NCBI RefSeq assembly: GCF_004118375.1
Contig: NZ_SDHX01000001.1
Location: forward strand, 2,669,693 to 2,733,692
Source: Oleiharenicola lentus
GTDB taxonomy: Bacteria > Verrucomicrobiota > Verrucomicrobiia > Opitutales > Opitutaceae
Length of the DNA stretch: 64,000 nucleotides
Direction: 5' to 3'
In this document: positions 42,474 to 51,575 of the stretch, in pieces
Numbering within the stretch: the stretch's first letter is position 1
How the letters are laid out: every line of letters begins with the position of its first letter
Position numbers and translations under genes: made by a program
The notes under the pieces: model-generated
What the model saw: the letters and a program-made list of their open reading frames with translations, nothing else
Told to the model about the DNA's origin: nothing
The model's database searches: none

Positions 42474-43535
42474 ATGAAAAACACCCTCCTCCCCCTGACA
42501 GCTCTGCTACTCGTCACCGCACCTTACGCGCCCGCCAAAAGCATCAAGGAATTGAAATATCCTCACTTGATGCCGCCCTTCATCACAGCGGTGACGACTT
42601 TCGGCGAACGTCCCGACTGGTCGCACGACGGCAAACGCATCGTCTTCCTCGAGAAAACCTGTGGCGACGTCTTCGAGGTCGATCTCGCCACCCGCGAAAT
42701 CACCCCGCTCACGCATCACTACCCGCACGCCGGTTACACCCGCGCACTCTACCTCGCCAACGGTGACATTCTCCTCTCCGGTGCCCGCTTCTTTGACCCC
42801 GCCAATCCCGGCCCCTCGCGGCAGGAAGTGGGCGCCGAGCTCTGGGTGCTGCGCCCCGGCTCCGGCAAACCACCCGTGGCGCTCGGCGCGCATTGCAAGG
42901 AAGGCCCCGCCGTCTCCCGCACCCAGATGAAAATCTTCTGGGCCGTGAACAAAGGCCTCGACCTCGCCGACATCGCTTACGACGCCAACGGCATCCCCTC
43001 GCTCGTCAACCGACGCACCGTCCTCAAGGAAGTCGACCTGCCCCGCCCCGAGAGCCTCATGGAAGCCCAAAACTTCCGCCCCGGCGCCGAGCACGAACTG
43101 ATTTTCAACATCTACACCAAACGCGACAACTACCTTTCCGAAACCTACGGCCTCGACCTCAACACCGGCAAGCTCACCGACTACACCAAACTCCCCGACC
43201 GTTACAGCGAACCCGAGGGCATTTTCCCCGATGGCCGCTACACGCTCGTTGAGAGCAGCCGCCACCGCCATAACGTGCCCGGCAAGAAAAATTACGACGG
43301 TATCGACCACTACATCGTCGCCCTCGACGGCACCGGCGCCACCCAACGCCTCACGTTCTTCAATGATGACCCCGTCTTCAAATGCACGCAGGGCGTCATC
43401 TCCGACGACGGCAAATACATGACCTTCCAGCTCTCCAAGACCACCGACGAAACCGGTTACGGCTACGGCGTCATGGTCATGGAAATCGCACCCTACATGG
43501 CCAGCCTCGGCCTCAAGATGCCCGGTGCCCGCTGA
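42474..43535 (+). CDS. Exported PD40/TolB-like beta-propeller protein
   Basis: The start at 42474 gives 353 residues with leader MKNTLLPLTALLLVTAPYAP. Repeats such as GERPDWSHDGKRIVFLEKTC, YTRALYLANGDILLSGARFF and CTQGVISDDGKYMTFQLSKT are typical of WD40-like PD40/TolB propellers. No catalytic motif was seen. It may bind glycan or act as a lyase-like propeller; the family is unassigned. It lies in the hydrolase block, seven bases before the DUF1593 gene. Confidence 0.75.
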   Translation: MKNTLLPLTALLLVTAPYAPAKSIKELKYPHLMPPFITAVTTFGERPDWSHDGKRIVFLEKTCGDVFEVDLATREITPLTHHYPHAGYTRALYLANGDILLSGARFFDPANPGPSRQEVGAELWVLRPGSGKPPVALGAHCKEGPAVSRTQMKIFWAVNKGLDLADIAYDANGIPSLVNRRTVLKEVDLPRPESLMEAQNFRPGAEHELIFNIYTKRDNYLSETYGLDLNTGKLTDYTKLPDRYSEPEGIFPDGRYTLVESSRHRHNVPGKKNYDGIDHYIVALDGTGATQRLTFFNDDPVFKCTQGVISDDGKYMTFQLSKTTDETGYGYGVMVMEIAPYMASLGLKMPGAR

Positions 43536-43542
43536 TGTCCTC

Positions 43543-45069
43543 GTGAAACGGCGCCTTCGCCTTTTGCTGCCCCTCGCGGCAATCTTCGCTGCGACCGTCA
43601 CTTTCGCCGCCACCTCCGCCGGCGAAGAAACCGCCACCCTGCGCTTCGTCGAAATACCCCGCAGCCGCATCGTCGTCCTCACCGACATGGGCAACGAGGC
43701 CGACGACTCGCAGACCATGGTGCGCCTGCTCGTTCACGCCAACCAGTTCGACGTCGAAGGCCTCATCGCTGTGTCGTCGTGCCATCAATACGCCGGCAAA
43801 AACGACTCCGACCTGGTCCGCAACGACGTCCAGCCGACGATGATTACCGAGCGCATCCACGCCTACGGGCGCGTGCGCGATAATCTCCTGCTCCACGCTG
43901 ACGGCTGGCCGACTGTTGAACACCTCCTCAGCCGCACCGGCAGCGGTCCCCGCGAATACGGCATGCTCGGTGTCGGCGACGGCCGCAGCACTGACGGCTC
44001 GGAATTGATCGTGCGTGCCCTGACCAACGGCGACCCGAGGCCTCTCTACCTTTGCATCAACGCCGGAGCCAACTGCCTCGCGCAGGCGCTGTGGGATCTC
44101 CGCGCCCGGCTCAACGCTGCTGCCTTCGACGCCGCGCTCGCCAAGCTCCGCATCTACGACGACGCCGGCCAGGACGACGCCGGTGCATGGATCGCGCGCA
44201 GTTTCCCCCATGTGCGCTACCTCCGCAGCCAGTTGCAGGTTTTTAATCTCATGAACAACGACGGCCCCGTGACTTGGAATCCGTCCGCCGCCTACCCCGG
44301 CAAAGGCCAGCACGACTGGGCCCGCGAACACGTTCAGACCAACCACGGCCCGCTCGGCGCCCTCTACCCGCGCCGCGAAAAATGGCAGCAGCCGGAAATC
44401 GATCACACTCTCGAAGGCGGCGGCACGAGCACGTGGCTCGGCCACGCCAACCCCGGTCTCTACGTCCCCGAAGAACCGACGTGGGGCGGCTGGGGCGGCC
44501 GCTTCGCCACTCAAAAACGGCTCAACGTCCGCGCCGACCAACTCAAGTGGGCGGATCTCGTCGCTACCGAGGAAAAATTCATGCCCTTCGCCATGGTCCC
44601 CGAAGCCGCCGACTGCTGGACCGACCCTCAAACCGGCATCCACTACCACGGCATCGGCGTCCCCATCTTCCGCTGGCGCCGCGCCTACCAGAACGAATTC
44701 CAGGCCCGCATGGACTGGTGCGTGCAACCCTACGCCCAGGCCAACCATCCTCCCGTCGCCGCGCTCAATGGTGACCGCAGCGAACGCATCGCCCGCGTCG
44801 ACGCCCTCCCGGGCCAGACTCTCCGCTTCGACGCCTCCGCCTCCTCCGACCCCGATGGCGACACTCTCACATTCCGTTGGTATTTCTACCCCGAAGCCGG
44901 CACCCACCTCGGACCGTTGCCGATCATCGAAAGCAACGGACCGCTTGCCCGCTTCACCGTGACGACTCCGCCCCATCGCGGACAGCTGCACCTCATCCTC
45001 GAAGTTCAGGACAAAAACTCCGGCGTTCCGCTTACTGCCTATCGCCGCGTCGTGATCGACTGTGACTGA
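43543..45069 (+). CDS. DUF1593 nucleoside-hydrolase-like exported protein
   Basis: A GTG at 43543 gives 508 residues and a strong signal peptide (MKRRLRLLLPLAAIFAATVT); a GTG at 43525 would overlap the previous gene and weaken it. The N-terminal domain shows RIVVLTDMGNEADDSQTMVR, the nucleoside-hydrolase-like calcium-site motif of DUF1593 proteins, and PLYLCINAGANCLAQAL. The C-terminal about 100 residues form an Ig-like domain (DASASSDPDGDTLTFRWYFY). This layout matches the cellulose-binding protein Sde182 family. It may hydrolyse an N- or O-glycoside or only bind polysaccharide. Confidence 0.85.
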   Translation: MKRRLRLLLPLAAIFAATVTFAATSAGEETATLRFVEIPRSRIVVLTDMGNEADDSQTMVRLLVHANQFDVEGLIAVSSCHQYAGKNDSDLVRNDVQPTMITERIHAYGRVRDNLLLHADGWPTVEHLLSRTGSGPREYGMLGVGDGRSTDGSELIVRALTNGDPRPLYLCINAGANCLAQALWDLRARLNAAAFDAALAKLRIYDDAGQDDAGAWIARSFPHVRYLRSQLQVFNLMNNDGPVTWNPSAAYPGKGQHDWAREHVQTNHGPLGALYPRREKWQQPEIDHTLEGGGTSTWLGHANPGLYVPEEPTWGGWGGRFATQKRLNVRADQLKWADLVATEEKFMPFAMVPEAADCWTDPQTGIHYHGIGVPIFRWRRAYQNEFQARMDWCVQPYAQANHPPVAALNGDRSERIARVDALPGQTLRFDASASSDPDGDTLTFRWYFYPEAGTHLGPLPIIESNGPLARFTVTTPPHRGQLHLILEVQDKNSGVPLTAYRRVVIDCD

Positions 45070-45101
45070 GCTCGCCCCCTCCAAAAGCTTTTCTTCATGC
45101 G

Positions 45102-47165
45102 ATGAAGCATTTTTCCTCACTGTTCCTCGCTCTTAGCACGCTGCTGGCCCCCGCCTCAGCCCAGCTCATCAGCTACGACTGGCCCGACGCGACCGGACAG
45201 GCGAAGCTCTCCGATAGATACGACGTCTACGTCCGCCTCGGCAACGGCCCCGAGCAAAAGGTTGAGGTTCTCATGTCCGAGGCAATCTATGCCGGCGATT
45301 TCCGCGCCACCGAATTGCAGGGCCGCACGTTCTCCTTCGTCAACGTCAGCTACAACCCCGCCGCCGGCTCCGTTCTCACTTTCCGCGTCGTCAAGAAATT
45401 CGGCACCGACGCCACATCCATCACGCTCTCGCCGCGCAGCTACGGCTACACTCCCACGTCCACCTCCGGCACGGAAACAACCTTCACCGTCAACGCCGCC
45501 AACCGCTACCTCTCGGTCAATTTCATCGCCGCCGACAACCAGACCTCACCGAACCTGTGGATCAAACACATGCTCGGCATCTTCGTCGATCCGACCGAGA
45601 CCGGCCAGCCCGGCCGCACCGACGCCGGTGTCGTTGTTTACGGCCCCACCGTCAGCCCCGCCAGCCTCGCCGCCGCCTCCACCATCTTCTTCCCGGCCGG
45701 CTATCATAACCTGAAAAACTACGCCGGCGGCACCGGTCTCATCAGCAGCGACGGCGTCCTCGCCCTGCAAAACGGCCAAGCGCTTTACCTCGAAGGCGGC
45801 GCCTTCGTCGAAGGTATCCTCACTCGCCAAGCTCAGAGCAACTCCAACCAAAAAATCTTCGGCCGCGGACTCCTCACCGGCCGTCAATACACTTGGCACG
45901 GCACCCCGGGCTTCTCCGGCACCGACTACGGTCAGCTCGTCCTTATCGGCAACAACAACGCCACCGTCGAGGGCGTCACCATGATGGAGTCCCCCGAGCA
46001 CGGCATCGTCGGCAACCGCGCCACGATCAAGAACCTGAAATTCCTCGGCTGGCATTCCAACAACGACGCAGTCCGCGTCGGTTCCGGCTCCGAGATCAGT
46101 CACAGTTTCCTGCGCGCCGTCGACGACCACTTCTACAACTTCGACATCTGGGTCCACGACTGCGTGCTCTGGGCCGGCCACAACGGCGCCATCCTCACCT
46201 ACGGTTGGGGTGGAGATGGCGGTAACACCTACAACTCCGGTTCCTCGCTGCTCGAAAACATCGACATTATCCACCCCGAGTGGATCGGCCTCGGCAACAA
46301 CAACGGACTCGTCGCCGCCCAGATCGGCCTCGACTACCGCCCCTTCGGCTACGGCGGCAACACGCTGACCATTCTGCAAAACATCCGCATCGAGGGCACC
46401 ATCCCCGGCTTGGTGAACTTGAAACCGCGTTCCAGCAGCAACGGTGTGCCCGGCGCCCAGCAAGTGCCGTTGGCGAACGTCGGCTATCTCGGGGATCTTT
46501 TGCTCAGTAACATCACGGTCGACGCCCAATTCGGCAAAGGCCGGATCCGCGGCCAGACCAACGCCGCCTCCAACGGTACCGCCACCTTCCGAGTGAAAAA
46601 CGTAGAGTTAAACAACGTCACCATCGGTGGCACCACGATCACCGACGCCAACAAGGCCACCTACCTCGACATCGAAACCACCACCACCACAGACATCCGC
46701 TTCGGTACCGCCGCCACCCTTCCCTCTGCCCCCGGCGGCTTGGCGGTCGGCACCGCCACAGCATCGAGCATCACACTCTCCTGGACCGACAACGCCAGCA
46801 ATGAGACCGCCTACCGCGTCCAACGCAGCCCGGCCTCGGCCGGCCCATGGACCGATCTCACCGACCTCGCCGCCAACGCCACCGGCACCACCGTCACCGG
46901 ACTCAACGACAGCACGACATATTACTTCCGCGTCGCCGCACTGAACACATTCGGCCTGTCTGATTACGCCGGTCCCGTGAGCGGCTCGACAACCGCGACC
47001 ACGCCGACACTACCGCCACCGTCGCCCCCCACGACTGGCGGTGGTGGTGGCGGAGGAGGAGGCGCCCCCAGCGTCTGGTTCCTCTCCACCCTGAGCCTGT
47101 TGGCACTGCGGCGCGTTTCCCAGTCCCGCCGGACCACTAGCCTCATCCCACCCGGCACAACCTGA
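45102..47165 (+). CDS. Exported GH49-like beta-helix enzyme with Fn3 domain and C-terminal anchor
   Basis: This 687-residue protein has a signal peptide (ending PASA), an N-terminal beta-sandwich and a beta-helix introduced by LYLEGGAFVEGILTRQ and GRGLLTGRQY. D322 (SNNDAVRVG) and D341-D342 (AVDDHFYNFD) repeat the D-18-DD spacing seen in the protein at 18250 and expected of GH49 enzymes. After the catalytic part comes a fibronectin type III domain (about residues 540-630), a Thr/Pro linker, a run of nine glycines, then GAPSVWFLSTLSLLALRR: a hydrophobic stretch with terminal arginines, resembling a C-terminal sorting signal. It may be surface-anchored, cutting the backbone before uptake. Confidence 0.8.
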   Translation: MKHFSSLFLALSTLLAPASAQLISYDWPDATGQAKLSDRYDVYVRLGNGPEQKVEVLMSEAIYAGDFRATELQGRTFSFVNVSYNPAAGSVLTFRVVKKFGTDATSITLSPRSYGYTPTSTSGTETTFTVNAANRYLSVNFIAADNQTSPNLWIKHMLGIFVDPTETGQPGRTDAGVVVYGPTVSPASLAAASTIFFPAGYHNLKNYAGGTGLISSDGVLALQNGQALYLEGGAFVEGILTRQAQSNSNQKIFGRGLLTGRQYTWHGTPGFSGTDYGQLVLIGNNNATVEGVTMMESPEHGIVGNRATIKNLKFLGWHSNNDAVRVGSGSEISHSFLRAVDDHFYNFDIWVHDCVLWAGHNGAILTYGWGGDGGNTYNSGSSLLENIDIIHPEWIGLGNNNGLVAAQIGLDYRPFGYGGNTLTILQNIRIEGTIPGLVNLKPRSSSNGVPGAQQVPLANVGYLGDLLLSNITVDAQFGKGRIRGQTNAASNGTATFRVKNVELNNVTIGGTTITDANKATYLDIETTTTTDIRFGTAATLPSAPGGLAVGTATASSITLSWTDNASNETAYRVQRSPASAGPWTDLTDLAANATGTTVTGLNDSTTYYFRVAALNTFGLSDYAGPVSGSTTATTPTLPPPSPPTTGGGGGGGGGAPSVWFLSTLSLLALRRVSQSRRTTSLIPPGTT

Positions 47166-47188
47166 TCCCCCGTCGTCGTCCTCCTGTT

Positions 47189-48616
47189 ATGAACCCACGC
47201 CTCGTCTTCATGCCCGTCCTGACTCTCCTCGGACTCCTGATCTTCGCGGCGGTTTCCGCGATTGGCGCCACCGAGCGCCCGCCCAACATCGTAATCATCT
47301 TCACCGACGACCAAGGCTACGCCGACCTTGGCTGCTACGGCTCCGAAAGCATCCGCACCCCCCGCCTCGACCGCATGGCCGCCGAGGGTGTCCGCTTCAC
47401 CAACTTCCACGTTGCCGCCTCCGTCTGCTCCGCCTCGCGCGCGAGTCTGTTGACGGGCCGCTACTCTTCGCGCCACGGCGTGCGCGGCGTCTTCGTCCCC
47501 GGCAACAACGGCCTGTCGCCCGGTGAACTCACCCTCGCCGAATTTCTCCGCCCCCGCGGTTACGCCACCGCCTGCATCGGCAAATGGCACCTCGGCGATG
47601 CCCCGCAATTCCTACCCACCGCCCAGGGCTTCGACACCTATTTGGGCATCCCCTACAGCAATGACATGTATGTCGGCCCCTCCCAAGCGTGGGCCGACAA
47701 CGCCACCTTTCGCGATGGCTGGACCCGCGAGCGCGCCCTCGAAGCACAATCCTTCGTGAAAAATAATGTCGCCAACCGCGCCGCCATCGAAGCCAAGGGC
47801 CTCCGCGACCTCGTCCCACTCATGGAGGGACAACAGATCGTCGAATTCCCCGCCGACCAAGCATCGCTCACCCGTCGCTACTTCGACCGCGCCCTCGACT
47901 TCATCGACCGCGCCTCCGCCGACAAAAAACCCTTCTTCGTCTACCTCACGCCCGCCATGCCGCACGTCCCGCTCTTTGCCTCGTCAGAGTTTCTCGGCCA
48001 AAGCCCGCGCGGCCTCTACGGCGACACCGTCGAGGAAATCGATTACCACGTCGGCCGCCTCCTCGATCACCTCGCCGCCCGCGGGCTCGACGAGAACACC
48101 CTCGTCCTCTTCGCCTCCGACAACGGCCCCTGGCTCGGCAAAGGCGACGCCACCGGCAGCGCGGGCACTTTCCGCGATGGCAAATTCTCTACCTACGAAG
48201 GCGGCCTCCGCGTCCCCGCCATCATCCGCTGGCCCACCCGCATCCCCGCCGGCCAGACCAGCGACGCCCTCGTCTCGACCATTGATCTCTTCCCCACCCT
48301 CGCCCGTTTCACCCGCACGCCCCTCCCCGACCGCGCGCTCGACGGCCATGACCTCTCGGCCCATCTGCTCACCCCCTCAGCTCCCTTCGCCTCGCAGCCC
48401 TATTTCTGCATGAACGATGGCCAGCCCGTCGGCGTCATCTCCGGCCCATGGAAACTCCTCCCTCATGGCGGCAAGCGAAACCTTTCCCCCGAAACCCCTC
48501 CCGAACTTTATAACCTCACTGATGATCCTGGCGAAAAAACCAACCTCGCTTCAGCCCACCCCGAAAAAATCCGCGAGCTTAAAGCTCTCCTCCATATTTT
48601 CTCTAACTCCCTCTAA
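47189..48616 (+). CDS. Exported arylsulfatase with CSASR signature
   Basis: This 475-residue protein has a signal peptide ending SAIGA, metal ligands D40-D41 (FTDDQGYADLGCYG) and the formylglycine site CSASR beginning at C80, followed by ASLLTGR. Alanine replaces the usual proline of CxPSR, a variant found in active arylsulfatases. ACIGKWHLG and LVLFASDNGPW are typical arylsulfatase A/GALNS-like motifs, distinct from the three iduronate-type enzymes in this window. It starts 23 bases after the beta-helix enzyme and three bases before the next sulfatase. Confidence 0.92.
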   Translation: MNPRLVFMPVLTLLGLLIFAAVSAIGATERPPNIVIIFTDDQGYADLGCYGSESIRTPRLDRMAAEGVRFTNFHVAASVCSASRASLLTGRYSSRHGVRGVFVPGNNGLSPGELTLAEFLRPRGYATACIGKWHLGDAPQFLPTAQGFDTYLGIPYSNDMYVGPSQAWADNATFRDGWTRERALEAQSFVKNNVANRAAIEAKGLRDLVPLMEGQQIVEFPADQASLTRRYFDRALDFIDRASADKKPFFVYLTPAMPHVPLFASSEFLGQSPRGLYGDTVEEIDYHVGRLLDHLAARGLDENTLVLFASDNGPWLGKGDATGSAGTFRDGKFSTYEGGLRVPAIIRWPTRIPAGQTSDALVSTIDLFPTLARFTRTPLPDRALDGHDLSAHLLTPSAPFASQPYFCMNDGQPVGVISGPWKLLPHGGKRNLSPETPPELYNLTDDPGEKTNLASAHPEKIRELKALLHIFSNSL

Positions 48617-48619
48617 TTT

Positions 48620-50068
48620 ATGAATCACCCCTGCTCGCGCCCGCTCGCCGCCTCCCTTTGCTCGCTCCTTCTCTGCCTCGGCGTTTTTTCCCCTCTTCGT
48701 GCAGCCGCATCACCCGCCGCCGCGGGCCGCCCCAACATCATCTACATCCTCGCCGACGACCTCGGCCTCGGCGACCTTGGCTCTTACGGCCAAAAAAAAC
48801 TGAAGACACCACACCTCGACCGGCTCGCCACCGAGGGGATGCGTTTCACCCAACACTACTCCGGCTCCACCGTCTGCGGCCCCTCGCGCTCCAGCCTCCT
48901 CGAGGGTCTCCACACCGGCCGCACCTCCGTGCGCGGCAACGGCAAGGGCCAGCAGCTCGACCCTGCGCGTGTCACGCTCCCCGAAGCCCTCAAAGCCGCC
49001 GGCTACACCACCGCCATCATCGGGAAATGGGGCGTGGGCGAACCTCTCCCCGTCGACGATCCCCTACGCCACGGCTTCGACCACGCCTACGGCTACGTGA
49101 ACATGTTTCACGCCCACAATTTTTTCCCCGAGTTTCTCTACCGCAACGGGGTGAAGGAAACGCTCCCCGCCAACGTCCTCGACCCCGCCCACCCCTTCCC
49201 TCACCTGCCCGAGGGCACCGGTGTCGCCAAGGTCAAAGGCACCTACGCGCCCCACCTCATCGAGCAGGACGCAATGAACTTCATCGTCACGCACCGCGAC
49301 CGCCCCTTCTTCCTCTACCTCGCTCTCAACCTCCCGCACAACAACGGCGAAAAAGCCAGGGCCACCGGCGACGGCACTGAAGTCTTCGACCTCGGTGAAT
49401 TTGCCGACCGCGACTGGCCGTCTGTCGAGCGTAGCTATGCCCGAATGGTGCAGTATGTTGATCTCACCGTCGGCCAGATCATGGCCCGACTGCGCGAGCT
49501 CGGCCTCGACGAAAACACCCTCGTCATCTTCGACAGCGACAACGGCGCTTACGGCGGCGGCGGCCACAACGTGGAGTTCTTCGACTCCAACGGCCCTTTC
49601 CGCGGCTTTAAACGAGACCTCTACGAAGGCGGCATCCGCGCCCCCATGATCGCCCGCTGGCCCGGCCGCATCCAACCCGGCACCGTGAGCGAACATATCA
49701 ACGCTGCTTGGGATCTCTTTCCCACCTTTGCCGAAATCGCCGGTGCCCCCGTCCCCGCCGACCTCGACGGCATTTCCTTCCTGCCCACCCTGCTCGGAAA
49801 ACCCGGACAGAGAAGGCACGACCACCTCTACTGGGAATTCTACGAAGGCGTCGGCTCGCAGGCTGTCCGTGCGGGTGATTGGAAAGCCGTGCGGCTCAAC
49901 CTCGCCAACGAAAAACCCGAAAAACTCGAGCTCTACAACCTAGCCTCCGATTCCTCTGAAACGCGCGACCTCGCCACCGAGGAGCCTGAGATTGCCGCCC
50001 GCCTGCGCGCCCTCATGACCAGCTCACATCGCCCCCACGCTGTCGTCCGCTTCAACAAGTCGCCCTGA
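48620..50068 (+). CDS. Exported arylsulfatase
   Basis: This 482-residue protein has a signal peptide (ending PLRAAAS), metal ligands D46-D47 (LADDLGLGDLGSYG) and the formylglycine signature CGPSR at C86. IIGKWGVGEPLPVDDPLRHG and LVIFDSDNGAYGGGGHNVEF match arylsulfatase A-like enzymes; the tail ends ARLRALMTSSHRP. It is the last gene of the co-directional block and converges on the DUF1552 gene. It probably targets a different sulfate position from its neighbour, to judge by low similarity around the active site. Confidence 0.93.
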   Translation: MNHPCSRPLAASLCSLLLCLGVFSPLRAAASPAAAGRPNIIYILADDLGLGDLGSYGQKKLKTPHLDRLATEGMRFTQHYSGSTVCGPSRSSLLEGLHTGRTSVRGNGKGQQLDPARVTLPEALKAAGYTTAIIGKWGVGEPLPVDDPLRHGFDHAYGYVNMFHAHNFFPEFLYRNGVKETLPANVLDPAHPFPHLPEGTGVAKVKGTYAPHLIEQDAMNFIVTHRDRPFFLYLALNLPHNNGEKARATGDGTEVFDLGEFADRDWPSVERSYARMVQYVDLTVGQIMARLRELGLDENTLVIFDSDNGAYGGGGHNVEFFDSNGPFRGFKRDLYEGGIRAPMIARWPGRIQPGTVSEHINAAWDLFPTFAEIAGAPVPADLDGISFLPTLLGKPGQRRHDHLYWEFYEGVGSQAVRAGDWKAVRLNLANEKPEKLELYNLASDSSETRDLATEEPEIAARLRALMTSSHRPHAVVRFNKSP

Positions 50069-50203
50069 GCCGCTCGTGGCTTGGGAACATCCTGCCCCTC
50101 CTCTCTCCTTCCCCGGTTCACGGCCCCTAGCGCTGCAATCGCATACTGATCGACGTCCTCGAGCGATAGCCCGGCCATGTGCGGCGATGATCGGAACCGC
50201 GCC

Positions 50204-51562
50204 TCAAACTCCCGCCAGCCGCTCGTCAGCGTCACCGAAGTGGTCGAGCTTCACGTCCATGCGGTCCATCAGGCTCAGGTAGAGACTGCATAGTTTACGA
50301 TTGTCGTCGCCCGCCCCGGTGTAGTCGAGCACCCGGCCGGTCTTGAGCGTCCGGCCCAAACCGCCGACGGTCACGAGCGGCACCTTGGAGTTGTCGTGCC
50401 GCGACCCCGACCACATGTTGGAAAGGAACATGAGGCATGTGTTGTCCAACACCGTGCCGTCCCCCTCGGGCATCTCGTCCAGCCGCTTGGACAGGTAGGC
50501 GAGTTGGCTCACATGAAACCGGGTCATGCGCTCGTAGTGGTCCGAGGTGTCGCTGTGCGATGTCTTGTGATGCGGGTCGGGGGCGTTTAGCCAGGGATAA
50601 TACAACCCCGACAAATCCCGCGCGAGCAGCAGCGAGGCCACGCGGGTCTTGTCCGTCTGGAATCCAAGGGCGATGATGTCGCACATCAGCCGCGTGTGCT
50701 CGCGCAGGCCTTCCGGGAGCCCGTTCTCGGGCCGCTGCATCGAGAAGAGGGGCCGGCCGGTGTGCTTGGCACGATCTGCGGCCTTGTCCATGCCGGAGCG
50801 CATGCGTTCGATGCCGCGTTCCACCTCGCGCACGCTGGTGAGGTATTCGTCTAGCTTGCCCTTGTCCGCCGCGCTGATGCGGCGGCTCAGTTCCTTGGCC
50901 CGGTCGGCGATACGGTCCAGCACGCTGAGGTTGCGCAGGCTTCCACGGTTCTCGAACAGGCTGTCGAAGGCCAGGGCGGGATACAGCTCGTTGGGCACCG
51001 GGGAATCCGCGTTGCGCCAGGAGATGTGCGAGCTGTAGGCGTTGGAGAAATTGGTCTCGTGGTAACCCGTCATCGGCTGCTCACAGGCGAGCACCATGCT
51101 GGGCTGGACGGTCTCCTGCCCGATGTGGTTGGCCAGAACCTGGTCCATGCTGATGCCACCCTGGATGATCGAGCCCTTGGCGATGGGCGTGCCGGAGAGC
51201 AGGTTGCCGGTCTGCGCCGGATGGATGCCTTGTCCCGTGGCCTGACGGTTGAAGAGCCCTTCGATCACGTTGATCTTGTGCTTGAGCGGCTCCAGCGGCT
51301 CCAGCGACCGTCCGAGTTCGAGGCCGACGGGCGTCTCCTTCGCCCACCAGTGCGGCGGACAGATGCCGTTGCCCATGAACATCACCCCAAAACGCTTGGG
51401 CGCCACGGCCGCCGCGCCCGCCGTCTCGCCGGCAGTGGTGACGAGCGGTCCGGCGAGTGATTCGAGCCAGGGCAGCGCCATGGTCACCCCCACGCCCTTG
51501 AGGAACGTGCGGCGGCTAAGGGTGTGGCGGGGGGAAGCGGAACGATGGCTCATGGGGTTCAT
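50204..51562 (-). CDS. DUF1552 protein with twin-arginine signal
   Basis: This 452-residue protein has a twin-arginine signal (LSRRTFLKGVGVTMALPWLE) and the DUF1552 body: RFGVMFMGNGICPPHWW, INVIEGLFNR, HPAQTGNLLSG, YLTSVREVERGIERM and CLMFLSNMWSGSRHDNSKVP. DUF1552 is a relative of DUF1501 and regularly follows DUF1592-type dihaem proteins, as it does here with a 13-base gap. Its function is not established; the phosphatase-superfamily relationship and Tat export suggest a metal enzyme or scaffold in the periplasm. Met4 is an alternative start. Confidence 0.92.
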   Translation of the reverse strand: MNPMSHRSASPRHTLSRRTFLKGVGVTMALPWLESLAGPLVTTAGETAGAAAVAPKRFGVMFMGNGICPPHWWAKETPVGLELGRSLEPLEPLKHKINVIEGLFNRQATGQGIHPAQTGNLLSGTPIAKGSIIQGGISMDQVLANHIGQETVQPSMVLACEQPMTGYHETNFSNAYSSHISWRNADSPVPNELYPALAFDSLFENRGSLRNLSVLDRIADRAKELSRRISAADKGKLDEYLTSVREVERGIERMRSGMDKAADRAKHTGRPLFSMQRPENGLPEGLREHTRLMCDIIALGFQTDKTRVASLLLARDLSGLYYPWLNAPDPHHKTSHSDTSDHYERMTRFHVSQLAYLSKRLDEMPEGDGTVLDNTCLMFLSNMWSGSRHDNSKVPLVTVGGLGRTLKTGRVLDYTGAGDDNRKLCSLYLSLMDRMDVKLDHFGDADERLAGV

Positions 51563-51575
51563 GACGCGAGGGGGT

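Noticed and set aside
50069-50235. Possible protein fragment on the minus strand (FEARFRSSPHMAGLSLEDVD)
   Set aside because: It looks protein-like but is short, overlaps the end of the DUF1552 gene, and I can match it to no family; it may be a relic, not called.
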